Below are positions 26,728 to 36,141 of a stretch of 64,000 nucleotides of DNA, piece after piece. The DNA comes from Sinorhizobium numidicum (GTDB taxonomy: Bacteria > Pseudomonadota > Alphaproteobacteria > Rhizobiales > Rhizobiaceae): assembly GCF_029892045.1 (NCBI RefSeq), contig NZ_CP120367.1:186001-250000 (forward strand), given 5' to 3'. Every line of letters starts with the position of its first letter. Position 1 is the first letter of the stretch. The notes under the pieces are model-generated. The model was not told the origin of the DNA. It worked only from the letters and a program-made list of their open reading frames with translations, and did not search any database. Made by a program: the position numbers and the translations under genes.

Positions 26728-27498
26728 TCAGGCAAGCCTGCCGTGGAAATGGCTAAGGAATTCGCGCGTTGCCGTTTCGTGCGGATGGTTGATGACCTGG
26801 CGTGCATCGCCCGCTTCGACAACGTAACCGTCCTTCATGAAGATCACGGTGTCTGCCACGTCGCGGGCGAAAGCCATTTCGTGAGTGACGAGGATCATGG
26901 TCATGCCCTGTTCGGCGAGCTGCCGTATCACAGCCAGCACCTCACCCACGAGCGCTGGATCGAGGGCGGAGGTCGCCTCGTCGAAAAGCATCACGTCCGG
27001 GTTCATCGCAAGAGCGCGGGCGATGGCGACCCGCTGCTTCTGACCCCCCGAGAGCTGATCGGGGTGTGCTTCGGCTCGGTCGGCAAGGCCCACTTTGGCA
27101 AGAAGTTCGATGGCGCGTTCGCGTGCGCTTTTCTTGTCCTGCTTCAATACTGTCACCGGGCCGACCATGACATTCTCGACTACGTTCATATGCGGAAACA
27201 GGTTGAAGTTCTGAAACACCATCCCCGTGTTCGCTCGGAATGCGGCGAGGTCCCTGTCACGCAGTGAGACGTTTCCGGCGGAGAAATCCATCTTCTGATC
27301 GCCAATAGCGACGTAGCCCGCATCCGGAAGGCAAAGAAGGTTTAAGCTGCGCAGCAGGGTCGACTTACCTGAGCCGCTCGGACCGATCAGGGCGACGACA
27401 TGGCCACGCGGCACGATCAGATTGATGTCGCGCAAAACTTCGAGCGGGCCGAAGGACTTCTTCAGCCCCACGACTTCAATCATCAGATCCTTGTCCAT
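26728..27498 (-). CDS. Polar amino-acid ABC transporter ATP-binding protein
   Basis: 256 residues (HisP/GlnQ type): Walker [10 protein letters not shown], signature [15 protein letters not shown], Walker [16 protein letters not shown] and H-loop ILVTHEM. I use the ATG at 27498 with GGAG at good spacing. An upstream in-frame ATG at 27546 would overlap the permease stop as ATGA and add 16 residues. The much longer open frame to 28269 is a shadow over the permease. It powers the co-encoded permease and binding protein. Confidence 0.92.
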   Translation of the reverse strand: MDKDLMIEVVGLKKSFGPLEVLRDINLIVPRGHVVALIGPSGSGKSTLLRSLNLLCLPDAGYVAIGDQKMDFSAGNVSLRDRDLAAFRANTGMVFQNFNLFPHMNVVENVMVGPVTVLKQDKKSARERAIELLAKVGLADRAEAHPDQLSGGQKQRVAIARALAMNPDVMLFDEATSALDPALVGEVLAVIRQLAEQGMTMILVTHEMAFARDVADTVIFMKDGYVVEAGDARQVINHPHETATREFLSHFHGRLA

Positions 27499-27542
27499 GA
27501 GGGTGCTCCGGCGGTTCGGCAAATCGGAAAGGGGCTCATAGG

Positions 27543-28202
27543 TCATGTCTTCGTCCTGTCCTCGAGCCAGTGTGCCGTCCGGGTCAGCGGAAAGAGGACT
27601 GCGAGGTAGATCGCGGCGATTAGAGTGTAGGTTTCCAGCGGACGATAGGTCGCCGACGTCACGAGCTGGCCCTGATAGAGCAGGTCGGGAACGGCCAGGA
27701 CCGAAAGGAGCGACGTATTCTTCAACTGCAGAACCGATTGGTTGACGAGCGGCGGAACCATCCGACGCAGCGCCTGCGGCAGGATGATCTTGCCCATCAA
27801 TTGCCGGCGCCGCATCCCGATCGCGCGGCCGGCGTCCCACTGGCCTATGTCGATCGAGACGATCCCGCCGCGGATGATCTCGGAATAAAACGCGGCGCCA
27901 TAGAGCGTCAGCGTCAGGAAGGCGGCCATGGGTGGCGAGATTTCGATCCCGGTCAGCATGGGCAACGCGTAATAACACCAGACGAGCTGGACGAGCACCG
28001 GGGTGCAGCGAAACAATTCGACGACAGCCATCACAGGAACGGTAACCACGCGGAGCCCGGACAGCCTGGCCAGCGCGAAGATCGTGCCGACGAGAACGCC
28101 GGAAACGACGGTAAGCACCGTGAAGCCAACCGTATAGGCTAGGCCCTCCAGAAGGAGATAACGATATTGCCAGAGAGTGGCAAAATCCCATTGATAATCC
28201 AT
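27543..28202 (-). CDS. Polar amino-acid ABC transporter permease
   Basis: 219 residues from the ATG at 28202. Hydrophobic helices at about 20-45 ([20 protein letters not shown]), 55-75 and 180-205, with the HisM/GlnP EAA-type loop [21 protein letters not shown]. It is the only permease gene in the cluster, so a homodimeric channel is likely. The reading upstream of 28202 is in the racemase gene and is discarded. Confidence 0.92.
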   Translation of the reverse strand: MDYQWDFATLWQYRYLLLEGLAYTVGFTVLTVVSGVLVGTIFALARLSGLRVVTVPVMAVVELFRCTPVLVQLVWCYYALPMLTGIEISPPMAAFLTLTLYGAAFYSEIIRGGIVSIDIGQWDAGRAIGMRRRQLMGKIILPQALRRMVPPLVNQSVLQLKNTSLLSVLAVPDLLYQGQLVTSATYRPLETYTLIAAIYLAVLFPLTRTAHWLEDRTKT

Positions 28203-28213
28203 TGGGTGCGACC

Positions 28214-28915
28214 TTATTCCATCCCGGTAAAGTGCCGGGGGCAGGTTGAACTGTAGAGCAGCCGGCCAAGCGTCAGGACGTCGAAGACCGGCATGGCGCA
28301 GGCTTGCGCGATAGCGGCTGCAAAAGGCGGCATGTTGGTACATTCGAGAACGATCGCGCCGATAGAGGGATTCCGTGCCACGAGATCGCAGGCGACGGAT
28401 ATGACCTCAGCCTCGAGCCCGGCCCGGTCATAGGAAGCTCCGCTTTCGATCAGGGCATGGAAAGCGCCGTTGGAAGGGACCCCGGCGACTGGCGTGGAGG
28501 GTTCCGCGCCGCAGGCCGAGAGCATTTCCGGCGTCAGATTGGCGCCATCATAGGTAATGACACCGGCCCGCCGTCCGGCGCCAAGGGTTGATTCGATCAA
28601 TGGAAGCTGGACCAGGCTCGAAGCCGCGACCGGAACACCAAGGGCAGCGGCCAAGCGCTGCTGATGCAGTGCCATGAATCCGCAGGACGTGATGATGGCG
28701 CAGCAACCTTCCGCTATGAGGCTCTCACCGGCCGCGATGAAGTCGTCGAGGAGGCCAGCGCCTCCTCGACGGATCACCCGGTCCGGCGAGGCTCCGCTGA
28801 CGCGTCTGAACTTTACCGGGAAGTCCCATGAGCCGGGATGACCGACATCGCCCGGTGGACGAGGAAAGTCCGTATCCAGCATGATGACACCCAGTGAACG
28901 GGCAGGGGCGGACAT
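28214..28915 (-). CDS. Aspartate/glutamate-racemase-like protein
   Basis: 233 residues of the Asp/Glu/hydantoin racemase superfamily. It has the two cysteine motifs expected of a cofactor-independent two-base racemase: [14 protein letters not shown] and [15 protein letters not shown]. The N-terminus [16 protein letters not shown] and the C-terminus [12 protein letters not shown] also fit. Its place between the binding-protein and permease genes, with a D-amino-acid oxidase downstream, suggests conversion of an imported L-amino acid to the D-form before oxidation. The substrate is not known. Confidence 0.82.
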   Translation of the reverse strand: MSAPARSLGVIMLDTDFPRPPGDVGHPGSWDFPVKFRRVSGASPDRVIRRGGAGLLDDFIAAGESLIAEGCCAIITSCGFMALHQQRLAAALGVPVAASSLVQLPLIESTLGAGRRAGVITYDGANLTPEMLSACGAEPSTPVAGVPSNGAFHALIESGASYDRAGLEAEVISVACDLVARNPSIGAIVLECTNMPPFAAAIAQACAMPVFDVLTLGRLLYSSTCPRHFTGME

Positions 28916-28930
28916 CGCGGCGACCGGCGA

Positions 28931-29764
28931 CTAGAACTTCAGCGTCGGCGGCAGCTTCGCCCGGTCGACTCCGACGAGCGCAAGGCTGTCGAGAATCCAC
29001 TCGTTCACCTTACCCTCCTGTCGCCGCGCTTGGAGCCAGTTATCGACGAAATCGCGAAACTCGCCATTCGGATCGCGGCGAACGCCGATCGTTGTCGGTT
29101 GGCTGGACTGCGGTTGAGGCACGACGAGATTGAACTTGTCGCCGAGGTTCTTCGACGTGACCACAGAAAGCAGCGCCACCTGGATCAGTGCATCGGCTCG
29201 GCCGGACTGCAGGGCGAGGATCACTTCATCCGCGCTCTTGAGCGCGACAAGTGTGCAGTCGGGCAAGTTCTTCCGCGCGAACATATCGTGTGTGGATCCC
29301 AAGTCGACCGCCACTCGCACCTCGGACTTGTTCAGCTCTTCCCATTTGGTGACCGAAAGATCGCTGCGAGTCAGAATGGTGAAAGTGTTGTCGAGCATCG
29401 CGCCGGTAAAATCGACGACCCTTGCCCGCTCGGGATTCTTGCTCAGCCCGAACATCATGTCGATCTTGTTGCCCTGCAGGTCCATGACCGCATTGCCCCA
29501 GGTAGTCTCGACCATATCGAGCTTTACACCGAGATGCTCGGCGAAGTCCTTCGCCAGCGACACGCAGAAGCCGCCCCATTCATCGGTTGCCAGATCTTTG
29601 TGATAGTAGGGTTCGGTCCCTGAAAACACGCCGATCCGCAGTGCGCCGCGCGCCCGGATGGCTTCGAGCGTCGGCCCTTCGGCCGCCGCTCGCACGGTAC
29701 CCCGCGATAATAGGGTAACACTGCCGGCGAGCAATAAACTCTTGTTAAAATCACGTCTCTTCAT
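28931..29764 (-). CDS. Amino-acid ABC transporter substrate-binding protein, possible Tat export
   Basis: 277 residues from the ATG at 29764, which has AGGGGAA upstream; the 30-base-longer reading is less likely. The N-terminus MKRRDFNKSLLLAGSVTLLS carries a twin-arginine-like RRDFNK motif before the hydrophobic core. The mature domain is a family 3 solute-binding protein (ALRIGVFSGTEPYYHKD; VWGNAVMDLQGNKIDMMFG-like; VRVAVDLGSTHDMFA; GRADALIQVALLSVV). It delivers an amino acid to the co-encoded permease. Tat rather than Sec export is unusual for this family but seen elsewhere. Confidence 0.88.
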   Translation of the reverse strand: MKRRDFNKSLLLAGSVTLLSRGTVRAAAEGPTLEAIRARGALRIGVFSGTEPYYHKDLATDEWGGFCVSLAKDFAEHLGVKLDMVETTWGNAVMDLQGNKIDMMFGLSKNPERARVVDFTGAMLDNTFTILTRSDLSVTKWEELNKSEVRVAVDLGSTHDMFARKNLPDCTLVALKSADEVILALQSGRADALIQVALLSVVTSKNLGDKFNLVVPQPQSSQPTTIGVRRDPNGEFRDFVDNWLQARRQEGKVNEWILDSLALVGVDRAKLPPTLKF

Positions 29765-29790
29765 TGTGGTTCCCCTTTGGTTGGTGGCCT

Positions 29791-30255
29791 TCATTGGGCC
29801 CTGACGTTGATCAAGCCGCTTTCGCGGTTGATCTTGTTGGAAAGCACCACCGAAGAGGTGACGCTCTCAATTCCTTCCATCTTCGCGAGGTCTTCGATGA
29901 GTGCGTCGAGGTCCTCGAGGAAATTGACACAGACCCGGCACATGATGTTGGCCGGGCCGCTAGTCGCATCGGCGGCGAGGATTTCCGGATATTCTCGCAG
30001 GATCGCAAAAAGCCGCTGCGCCGCCCGCGGTGCCGTGGCGATGAACAGGTAAGCGAAGATGCTCTGGGCAACGAGATGACGCCCGACGATCGCTCGATAG
30101 CCCAAAATGATCCCGCGACGCTCCAGTCGCTCAATCCGCTCCTGGACGCTCGATCGCGCCAAACCGACCCTGCGCGCAAGCTCACTTGCCGGTAGCCGCG
30201 CGTTCTCTTCCAACATGCTGATCAGATTGCGATCGATGCTGTCGCCGTAATCCAT
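29791..30255 (-). CDS. Lrp/AsnC-family transcriptional regulator
   Basis: 154 residues. N-terminal winged helix (IDRNLISMLEENARLPASELARRVGLARSSVQERIERLERRG) and a C-terminal RAM effector domain (VCVNFLEDLDALIEDLAKMEGIESV). It is first in the minus-strand operon and only 26 bp from the binding-protein gene, so local amino-acid-responsive control of importer and catabolic genes is likely. The 115-bp gap to the divergent LysR gene contains a palindrome at 30332-30346. Confidence 0.92.
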   Translation of the reverse strand: MDYGDSIDRNLISMLEENARLPASELARRVGLARSSVQERIERLERRGIILGYRAIVGRHLVAQSIFAYLFIATAPRAAQRLFAILREYPEILAADATSGPANIMCRVCVNFLEDLDALIEDLAKMEGIESVTSSVVLSNKINRESGLINVRAQ

Positions 30256-30331
30256 GTCAACCTCACATCCTTCCTTGTATTAGAATGCAGTTGAATCCCC
30301 CCAAGGAAAAACATTGAAAACTCCGTTCTTC

Positions 30332-30346
30332 ATGACTTAAAGTCAT
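30332..30346. promoter_or_regulatory. Palindrome ATGACTT-A-AAGTCAT
   Basis: A perfect 7-bp inverted repeat with one central base, 25 bp before the LysR-type gene's start and about 77 bp before the Lrp gene. A binding site for the LysR-type or Lrp-type regulator is plausible; which one cannot be said. Confidence 0.5.
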
Positions 30347-30370
30347 CATGCATCGTTGGAGGCTTGATGT

Positions 30371-31300
30371 TTGCGCCGTTTCCTGCCGTCCCTTTCAGCC
30401 CTGCATGCCTTTGACGCTTCAGTCCGGCATCTGAATTTTACCCGCGCGGCCGAAGACATCGGTATCACCCAGAGCGGCATTAGCCGCCAGATTAGGAATC
30501 TTGAGGGTTTCCTTGGCCTTAGCCTCTTCGAGCGCTCGGGTCCGCGGCTCATTCTGACCGAGTCCGGGGCGACTTACTATGAGGAGGTTTCGCGCCTGCT
30601 CGGCAAGTTGGAAGAAGCCTCCATTGACGCTGTGCGCGGCAGGAAGACCCAAGGCATTCTAAAGATCGGGCTGCCTCCGACTCTGATGCGAAGATGGGGA
30701 GCGGCTGTACTGACGGCGTTCTCTTCGACCCATCCACAAGCGTGGTTTGAAGTCTATCCCTGCCGGCATGATCTGGAATTCGCGACATCCGAGCTCGACT
30801 TCGCCCTCGTCAGGGGGACGGGAAACTGGTCCGGTGCGCGCAGCCATCTGCTGTTCGCGGAGGAGCTGGTCGTTGTGGGCTCGCCGGAGCTCCTTCCAGC
30901 CGAGGGCCTGCCGAACGACGAAGCGCTGCTCGGTTGCCCGCTGATCCAGAACTCCGCCCGGCCGAGCCTTTGGCTACATTGGCTGCGCGGCGCCGGAGTA
31001 AGTTATAACAGCCGCATCTACGGACCACGCCTTCCGACGACGGACATGATCATCGAATGTGCGATTCGGGGAATGGGTTTGGCAGTGGTACCCGAAATAC
31101 ATGTGCGCGAAGAGATTGCGGAAGGTCGGCTTCGACCGGCGTTCCGCCGGCGTCAGCCCTCAGGCGAGAGCTTTTACCTATGCTATCCCGAGTCTCGCAT
31201 CGGCTCGGCCGGCGTGCGGGCTTTCCGCGACTGGTTTTTGGCCGAGTTCCAGCGCCAGAGGCAATTTCTGCCTCCGGCGCCGGGCCTTCATCAGAGATAG
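30371..31300 (+). CDS. LysR-family transcriptional regulator (GcvA-like)
   Basis: 309 residues from a TTG at 30371. A stop lies just upstream in frame and GGAGG is 7-11 bases before the TTG, so the rare start is required. The N-terminal HTH is SLSALHAFDASVRHLNFTRAAEDIGITQSGISRQIRNLE, and the rest is a type 2 periplasmic-like effector domain. It is divergent from the amino-acid operon and convergent with the ThDP enzyme gene, which it overlaps by 10 bp at the 3' end. Control of one or both neighbours is inferred. Confidence 0.88.
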   Translation: MRRFLPSLSALHAFDASVRHLNFTRAAEDIGITQSGISRQIRNLEGFLGLSLFERSGPRLILTESGATYYEEVSRLLGKLEEASIDAVRGRKTQGILKIGLPPTLMRRWGAAVLTAFSSTHPQAWFEVYPCRHDLEFATSELDFALVRGTGNWSGARSHLLFAEELVVVGSPELLPAEGLPNDEALLGCPLIQNSARPSLWLHWLRGAGVSYNSRIYGPRLPTTDMIIECAIRGMGLAVVPEIHVREEIAEGRLRPAFRRRQPSGESFYLCYPESRIGSAGVRAFRDWFLAEFQRQRQFLPPAPGLHQR

Positions 31301-33042
31301 AGCCGTTCCGCCGGCTGAAGGTCCAGCGGGTCATCGCCGCGTTTCGTCAGCCAGGAGTAAACCGGTGGGACCCGGTCGGCGATCGATTCGACATGGATGT
31401 CGATGAAACATGGACCCATTTCATAGGCGAAGGCCCCACCGAGAGCCTCGTCCAGTTCTGGTCCGGTCTTTGCCGTCCAGGCTTTCAGCCCATAGGCCTC
31501 GGCGATGGCTTGGCCCTGCGGTGGGAGAAAATCGACGCCGAAGCAGTGGTTGTGCCCCTTCAACCGATGCAGACCCTTGATCCACCCGAAGGTGCCGTTG
31601 TTGAACAGAATGAGGATTGCGGGCACCTGCAGTCGCACCAATGTCTCAAGCTCGCCTACCGTCATCCCGAAGGATCCGTCACCGAAAAGGCCGATCGGAC
31701 GCTTGCTAGGATCAGCCCGCCATGCACCGACTGTGGCAGGTAAGGCGGAGCCGAGACCGCCGAAGGCGCGAGGGATTGCAAAGCGAGTTTCGCGATCGTT
31801 GATCTTCAGATAGCGCGTCATATATGGGGTCGGCGTGCCGGCATCGGAGTAAATCAACGCCGGTTTTCCAGAGGCGCTCAGTGCGTCGTTGAAACCTCGG
31901 ACTGCCCGCTCAGGCCGCATGGGCAGTCGCTCGTCTGTCAACGCGTCCTCGGCGTGTTGCCAGAAGACGCGCCGGTAAGCATTCAGTTCCTCAATCCAAG
32001 GCTCATGGCGCGAGCCATCAATGGCGCTCTCGAGCCGCAGCAATTCCGTCAGCACCAGAAGCGCGTCCCCCTGGATGGACAGCAGGTTCTCGTAGTTGTT
32101 CGCCATCACCTCCGGCGAGATGTCGATCTGCGCGAGGCGGCGGTTCAGCGTTATTTTGGGGAAAGTCCAGCCGATAGTGACGACCGACCCGATGCGCGAG
32201 CCCACGAACAGGGCGAAATCCGAGTGTTCTAGTGCCCAGTTCGCATGGGGATGGTAACCGTTGTCGCCAATTACACCAATTGCAAGGCGGTGATCGTCGT
32301 CGATAGCGCCCTGTCCCGTCATGGTCGTGCACATTGGTATGTTGTATTTCACGGCAAGCTCCGTGATCAGGTCCCCGGCTCTTGCCCGGTTTACCCCACC
32401 ACCCGCGACGATGAGCGGGCGTTCAGCTTTGGCAATGAGTTCCAGAACCTCCTGCAGCTTGCCGCGAGGAGGCAGGGTGGGGTAGGCGGGGAACGTGCGG
32501 CATTCCTCCTCAACATGCAGTGAAATCCGCGTCGGGTCGACCTCGGCCATTAGCATGTCTTCGGGGATCTGCAGATGCACCGCACCTGGCCTGCCCGAGC
32601 AGGCAACACGGAAGGCGCGGCGAATGATCTCGGGCAGTTTCTCGGGCGATTTGACCTGCACCGACAGCTTGGTGACGGGCTCGAAGAGCTTGGCGCAGTC
32701 AAGCTCGGTCAGAACCCCGCGCCCCTCCCCGGGCAGGGGGATGTCGATCGTCAGCAGGATGACGGGCACGGAGGAACCGTTCGATTCCGCGACTGGTGGC
32801 AGAGAGTACATTGCACCCGCCCCCGATGGGCATTCAAAAACCCCGGGCCTGTTCGTGAAACGGCCATAGGCATCGGCCATGAACCCCGCCGAACGTTCGT
32901 CGCGGGCCATCACATGACGGATCTTGTCTTCACGGCCCTGCAGAGCTTCGTAGAGTGGGACGTTGGTATCGCCGGGCACGCCGAAAATCGTCTCGACGCC
33001 ATAGCCGATCAACATTTCTACCAGAATATCAGCGCCGCGCAT
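31291..33042 (-). CDS. Thiamine-diphosphate-dependent enzyme (acetolactate-synthase-like)
   Basis: 583 residues in the three-domain ThDP fold. The N-terminal Pyr domain has GVETIFGVPGDTNVPLYEAL and RDERSAGFMADAYGR. The central domain has VAGGGVNRARAGDLI. The C-terminal PP domain has the ThDP/Mg motif GDGSFGMTVGELETLVR followed by ILILFNNGTFGWIKG. The family includes acetolactate synthase, sulfoacetaldehyde acetyltransferase, glyoxylate carboligase and 2-oxo acid decarboxylases; no small regulatory subunit is nearby, which argues for a catabolic role. It may process 2-oxo acids produced by the adjacent amino-acid oxidase. Confidence 0.87.
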   Translation of the reverse strand: MRGADILVEMLIGYGVETIFGVPGDTNVPLYEALQGREDKIRHVMARDERSAGFMADAYGRFTNRPGVFECPSGAGAMYSLPPVAESNGSSVPVILLTIDIPLPGEGRGVLTELDCAKLFEPVTKLSVQVKSPEKLPEIIRRAFRVACSGRPGAVHLQIPEDMLMAEVDPTRISLHVEEECRTFPAYPTLPPRGKLQEVLELIAKAERPLIVAGGGVNRARAGDLITELAVKYNIPMCTTMTGQGAIDDDHRLAIGVIGDNGYHPHANWALEHSDFALFVGSRIGSVVTIGWTFPKITLNRRLAQIDISPEVMANNYENLLSIQGDALLVLTELLRLESAIDGSRHEPWIEELNAYRRVFWQHAEDALTDERLPMRPERAVRGFNDALSASGKPALIYSDAGTPTPYMTRYLKINDRETRFAIPRAFGGLGSALPATVGAWRADPSKRPIGLFGDGSFGMTVGELETLVRLQVPAILILFNNGTFGWIKGLHRLKGHNHCFGVDFLPPQGQAIAEAYGLKAWTAKTGPELDEALGGAFAYEMGPCFIDIHVESIADRVPPVYSWLTKRGDDPLDLQPAERLYL

Positions 33043-33548
33043 TTATCTCTCCTGTTTCGCATTAGGACTACGCGATGTTAGAAGAGCTAATTTTCGGTGT
33101 GTACCGGCGCATCGCCAGACCATCGCTACTAATGCCTGCGATTCGTCGGGCCTGCCCAATGTACCGAGGGACTTGCGCTCCTCTTGGGGAAGAGGGCGGC
33201 GTAAATGGGTCGTACTGGCCGCGTTCCCGCTCTGTGGTCTGAAGATCGCATAATGTATCAACGGGAACCGCTACATGGTTGTTGGCCCACGGGCGTGGGA
33301 GGCGGAAGTTCCCACCCCTTGCCTAACGGCAACGCTCGCTGAGAAGCGGACATTGACAATCGACGAGCCGCCATTCTACTCGGCGCAATTGTTCGCCGTG
33401 CAGGGACCCTGGCGTAAGCGGTCGGCCAGAGCCAACCCTGGCCGTTTGCGTGTTTGCTCAGATCTTCACCAGCATGGCTGTAAAATACATGAACGCGAGG
33501 CCCGGCCCGGCTCCGGCGAGCACCGGCGACGTCAGAAAGCGCGGTCTG
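33043..33548. other. Intergenic region with boundary repeat F
   Basis: 506 bp with no credible gene. It carries the repeat at 33223-33268 and otherwise only short shadow ORFs. Confidence 0.6.
33223..33268 (+). repeat. Boundary repeat copy F (46 bp), most symmetric
   Basis: Left end GTTCCCG, right end CGGGAAC (exact reverse complements), core GAAGATCGCATAATGTATC. It aligns gap-free with copies A and C. It lies between the ThDP-enzyme gene and the quinone-detoxification pair. Confidence 0.78.
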
Positions 33549-34151
33549 TTACGTCAGGAACGCGTGCAATGCTTCCAATTCCTCAGGTCGGATCTCATGT
33601 CCGCCGGAATGGTAACATGCCTCTACGCGAGCCTTCTGTTTAACAAAATAATCGACCAGCCTCTCTGTGAGCGGGAGCGGGCAGATCGGGTCACGTTGGC
33701 CTGCGGTGACCAGAATTGATCGATCTTTCAACTGCTCAACATTCGCGGGGATCCATGGAATGAGTGGATGCAGCAGGGCAGCTCGGTCGAAAAGGCCGGT
33801 ATGTCTGAACAGAACGGACGCAAGGATGTTTGCCCCGTTCGAGTAGCCGAGGCCGTATATTGCCCGCCCGGGATTTGCTGCTTTGTGGGCAGCAATGAAA
33901 CTGGACATCTTTTCTGTTCGTCTTGCCAGGTCCTCCATGTCGTAGGAGCCTTCGTTCGTACGACGAAAGAAGCGCAGCGCGCCAAACTCCGAGATGTCTC
34001 CGCGCGGCGAGATCAGCCCGGCATCGGGCAAAATTTGTCCGACCAACTCGGCGAATTGATATTCGTCTCCACCCGTGCCGTGAAAGGAGAAGACGATGGG
34101 TGCGTTGCGTCCGGGCGCTCTTATGAGCGCCTGATAGGATGAGGTCGTCAT
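33549..34151 (-). CDS. Alpha/beta hydrolase, MhqD/carboxylesterase-like
   Basis: 200 residues of the phospholipase/carboxylesterase family. An oxyanion region FSFHGTGGDE, the nucleophile elbow GLGYSNGAN (Ser in GYSNG), Asp in VTAGQRDPICP and His in HSGGHEI complete the triad. It follows a VOC dioxygenase gene by 51 bp, the same pair as Bacillus mhqD and mhqO, known for methylhydroquinone and quinone resistance. A hydrolase step after ring cleavage or thiol-adduct removal is inferred. Confidence 0.85.
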   Translation of the reverse strand: MTTSSYQALIRAPGRNAPIVFSFHGTGGDEYQFAELVGQILPDAGLISPRGDISEFGALRFFRRTNEGSYDMEDLARRTEKMSSFIAAHKAANPGRAIYGLGYSNGANILASVLFRHTGLFDRAALLHPLIPWIPANVEQLKDRSILVTAGQRDPICPLPLTERLVDYFVKQKARVEACYHSGGHEIRPEELEALHAFLT

Positions 34152-34202
34152 GATGGTCTTCTCCGTCGGGCTGGACGTGAACTGCCGCGGTCCCGCAGTC
34201 GG

Positions 34203-35129
34203 TTAGTCCCTGATCGGCTCGAGACGGCATGAGATCTGGTGGCGATAAGGCTCGTAGCGGCTGGGAAGCTTCAGAGCTTCACCGAGGTGCCCCGTGTCTT
34301 CATCCCGGTCAAACCCCGGCTCGTTGGTTGCTATCTCGAACAACACGCCGCCGGGCGTGCGGAAGTAGATCGCCCAAAAGTAGTCGCGGTCTATGACAGG
34401 CGTGACCTGATAGCCGGCGTCCATCAGAGCCTTGCGGACCTCAGCCTGGGCCGCACGGTCGTCCACGGCGAAGGCGATGTGATGCACCGAGCCAGCGCCG
34501 AGGCGGGCGAATTCGGCCTGGGGAACTGTTTCCAGATCGATGACGTCGGCGCCGTTTCCGCCGATGATGGCGAAGCGCGACCAGTCGCCTTTGTGGTCCA
34601 CCTCCTGGTAACCCATGAAGCTTAGCAGCTCCCGGGTCGCGCCCGGATCCCGAATGCGCAGAGTTGCGCCGTGGAAACCCTTGATCGCCTTGTCGGCGCC
34701 GATCTCTTTGCTGGCCCAACCCGAGCGCGGATCGCCATCGACTTCGACCAGCGAGAAGGCATCTCCGTCGGGGCCCTTGAAGCGAAGGCGCTTCTCGCCG
34801 CGGGGCTCGTGCTTCGAAAGGCCGTGACGCGCGGTAAGTCGTTCCTCCCAGTAGCCGAGTGTCTCCTTCGCGACGGCGAAAGAGCTCTCGCCCACTTCGC
34901 CGGCGCCCGCGCGTCCCTTGGCAATGTGCGGAAACGGGAAATAGGTCATCACCGAGCCCGGCGTGCCGATCTCGTCGCCGTAATAGAGGTGATATACCTC
35001 CGGGTCATCGAAATTGACTGTCTTCTTCACCCGGCGCAGGCCGAGTGTTTTGGTGAAGAAATCGCTGTTCTCCTGGGCATTGGCGGCCATCGACGTGACG
35101 TGGTGAAGCCCTTTGATCTGTGTGAGCAT
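34203..35129 (-). CDS. Ring-cleaving dioxygenase of the VOC superfamily, MhqO-like
   Basis: 308 residues with two VOC (glyoxalase-fold) modules. The first begins IKGLHHVTSMAANAQENSDFFTKTLGLR, and the second has SVHHIAFAVDDRAAQAEV. The metal ligands expected are His in GLHH, His in VHHIAF and Glu in GGVLFEIATNEP. MhqO-type enzymes are proposed to cleave hydroquinone-like rings with Fe(II). It is first in a two-gene operon, divergent from a LysR gene across a 112-bp AT-rich region with palindromes. Confidence 0.88.
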   Translation of the reverse strand: MLTQIKGLHHVTSMAANAQENSDFFTKTLGLRRVKKTVNFDDPEVYHLYYGDEIGTPGSVMTYFPFPHIAKGRAGAGEVGESSFAVAKETLGYWEERLTARHGLSKHEPRGEKRLRFKGPDGDAFSLVEVDGDPRSGWASKEIGADKAIKGFHGATLRIRDPGATRELLSFMGYQEVDHKGDWSRFAIIGGNGADVIDLETVPQAEFARLGAGSVHHIAFAVDDRAAQAEVRKALMDAGYQVTPVIDRDYFWAIYFRTPGGVLFEIATNEPGFDRDEDTGHLGEALKLPSRYEPYRHQISCRLEPIRD

Positions 35130-35196
35130 GGTGGTCTCTCTCTGGTTCGGTTACTTCCGAGAGCAAAGGTCGGTCAGGCCGTCGCGAAAATGAATA

Positions 35197-35232
35197 GCAA
35201 TAATATTGACAATATTGTTGCATTTATTGCAA
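35197..35232. promoter_or_regulatory. Overlapping palindromes in the mhqO-like/LysR intergenic region
   Basis: A 25-bp near-perfect palindrome at 35197-35221 (GCAATAATATTG A CAATATTGTTGC) abuts a second, TTGCA TTTAT TGCAA (35218-35232). Both are much more AT-rich than the surroundings. The position ten bases before the LysR-type start and 68-104 bp before the dioxygenase start fits autoregulation plus activation or repression by that regulator. Confidence 0.62.
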
Positions 35233-35241
35233 TAAAAGGGC

Positions 35242-36141
35242 ATGAGCGATCTAGGCGATATCCGCGTATTCCTAGCAGTGGCGCAGCAGCGCAGCTTCAC
35301 GGCGGCGGCGCGCCAGCTATCGATGACGGCGCCGACCGTTACCCGCGCCGTCAGTGCGCTGGAGGATAGCCTTGGAGTTCAGCTCCTGCTGCGAACGACG
35401 CGTCAGGTTTCGCTGACCTCGGCCGGAGCCGTCTACGCGGCGCGCATCGAGCCGCTGATTAGACAGTTCGACCAGGCGAGGGAGGAACTGCGCGAACAGC
35501 ATGGGGATGTCGCCGGGCTGATCCGCATCAACGCGCCGCTGTCGCTCGGCCAACACATCCTGCCGGACATCGTCTCAGGCTTTCGGGTCGAATATCCGCG
35601 GACGAGTGTTTCGCTTACCCTGACCGACCGGTTCATCGACATCGTTTCCGACAGTTTCGATCTCGCGGTGAGGGTCTCGGAGCCGCCGGGCGACAAGTCA
35701 ACGATATGGCGCAAAGTATGTCGCGTGCGGCGTGTCCTTGTTGCCTCCCCAGGCTATCTCGCCGCTTTTGGAACACCTGAGACGCCCGACGACCTCGATC
35801 GCCATGCCTGCATTGCCTATGACGAGGAGGCGATCGCCGAGAGCTGGGAACTGACGCATGGCGGACGAAGACGAAAGACAAGAGCCGGCAAATTGCTGGC
35901 CGCGAACAATGGCGAGCTCATCGCAAGAATGGCGGAAAACGGAGAAGGCGTGGCCCTGCTGCCGCACTTCATCGTCGACGATGCGATGGCACGGGGCACG
36001 CTGAAGCAAGTCCTTGCCGAGTGGGAGCCTCCCGAGCTCTGGCTGACACTCTATTATCCTCCCTACGAGAAACTGCCGATGCGGGTTGCCAAATTCTCGG
36101 ACTTCTTCGAAAAGTACGTTACCCATACGCGCCCGCTGTAA
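35242..36141 (+). CDS. LysR-family regulator of the mhq-like operon
   Basis: 299 residues. HTH: GDIRVFLAVAQQRSFTAAARQLSMTAPTVTRAVSALEDSLG. The effector domain is of the CrgA/AaeR-like group (GLIRINAPLSLGQHILPDIVSGF; SFDLAVRVSEPPGDKS). Divergent from the dioxygenase/hydrolase pair with palindromic DNA between, so it is probably their quinone- or electrophile-responsive regulator. Confidence 0.9.
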   Translation: MSDLGDIRVFLAVAQQRSFTAAARQLSMTAPTVTRAVSALEDSLGVQLLLRTTRQVSLTSAGAVYAARIEPLIRQFDQAREELREQHGDVAGLIRINAPLSLGQHILPDIVSGFRVEYPRTSVSLTLTDRFIDIVSDSFDLAVRVSEPPGDKSTIWRKVCRVRRVLVASPGYLAAFGTPETPDDLDRHACIAYDEEAIAESWELTHGGRRRKTRAGKLLAANNGELIARMAENGEGVALLPHFIVDDAMARGTLKQVLAEWEPPELWLTLYYPPYEKLPMRVAKFSDFFEKYVTHTRPL

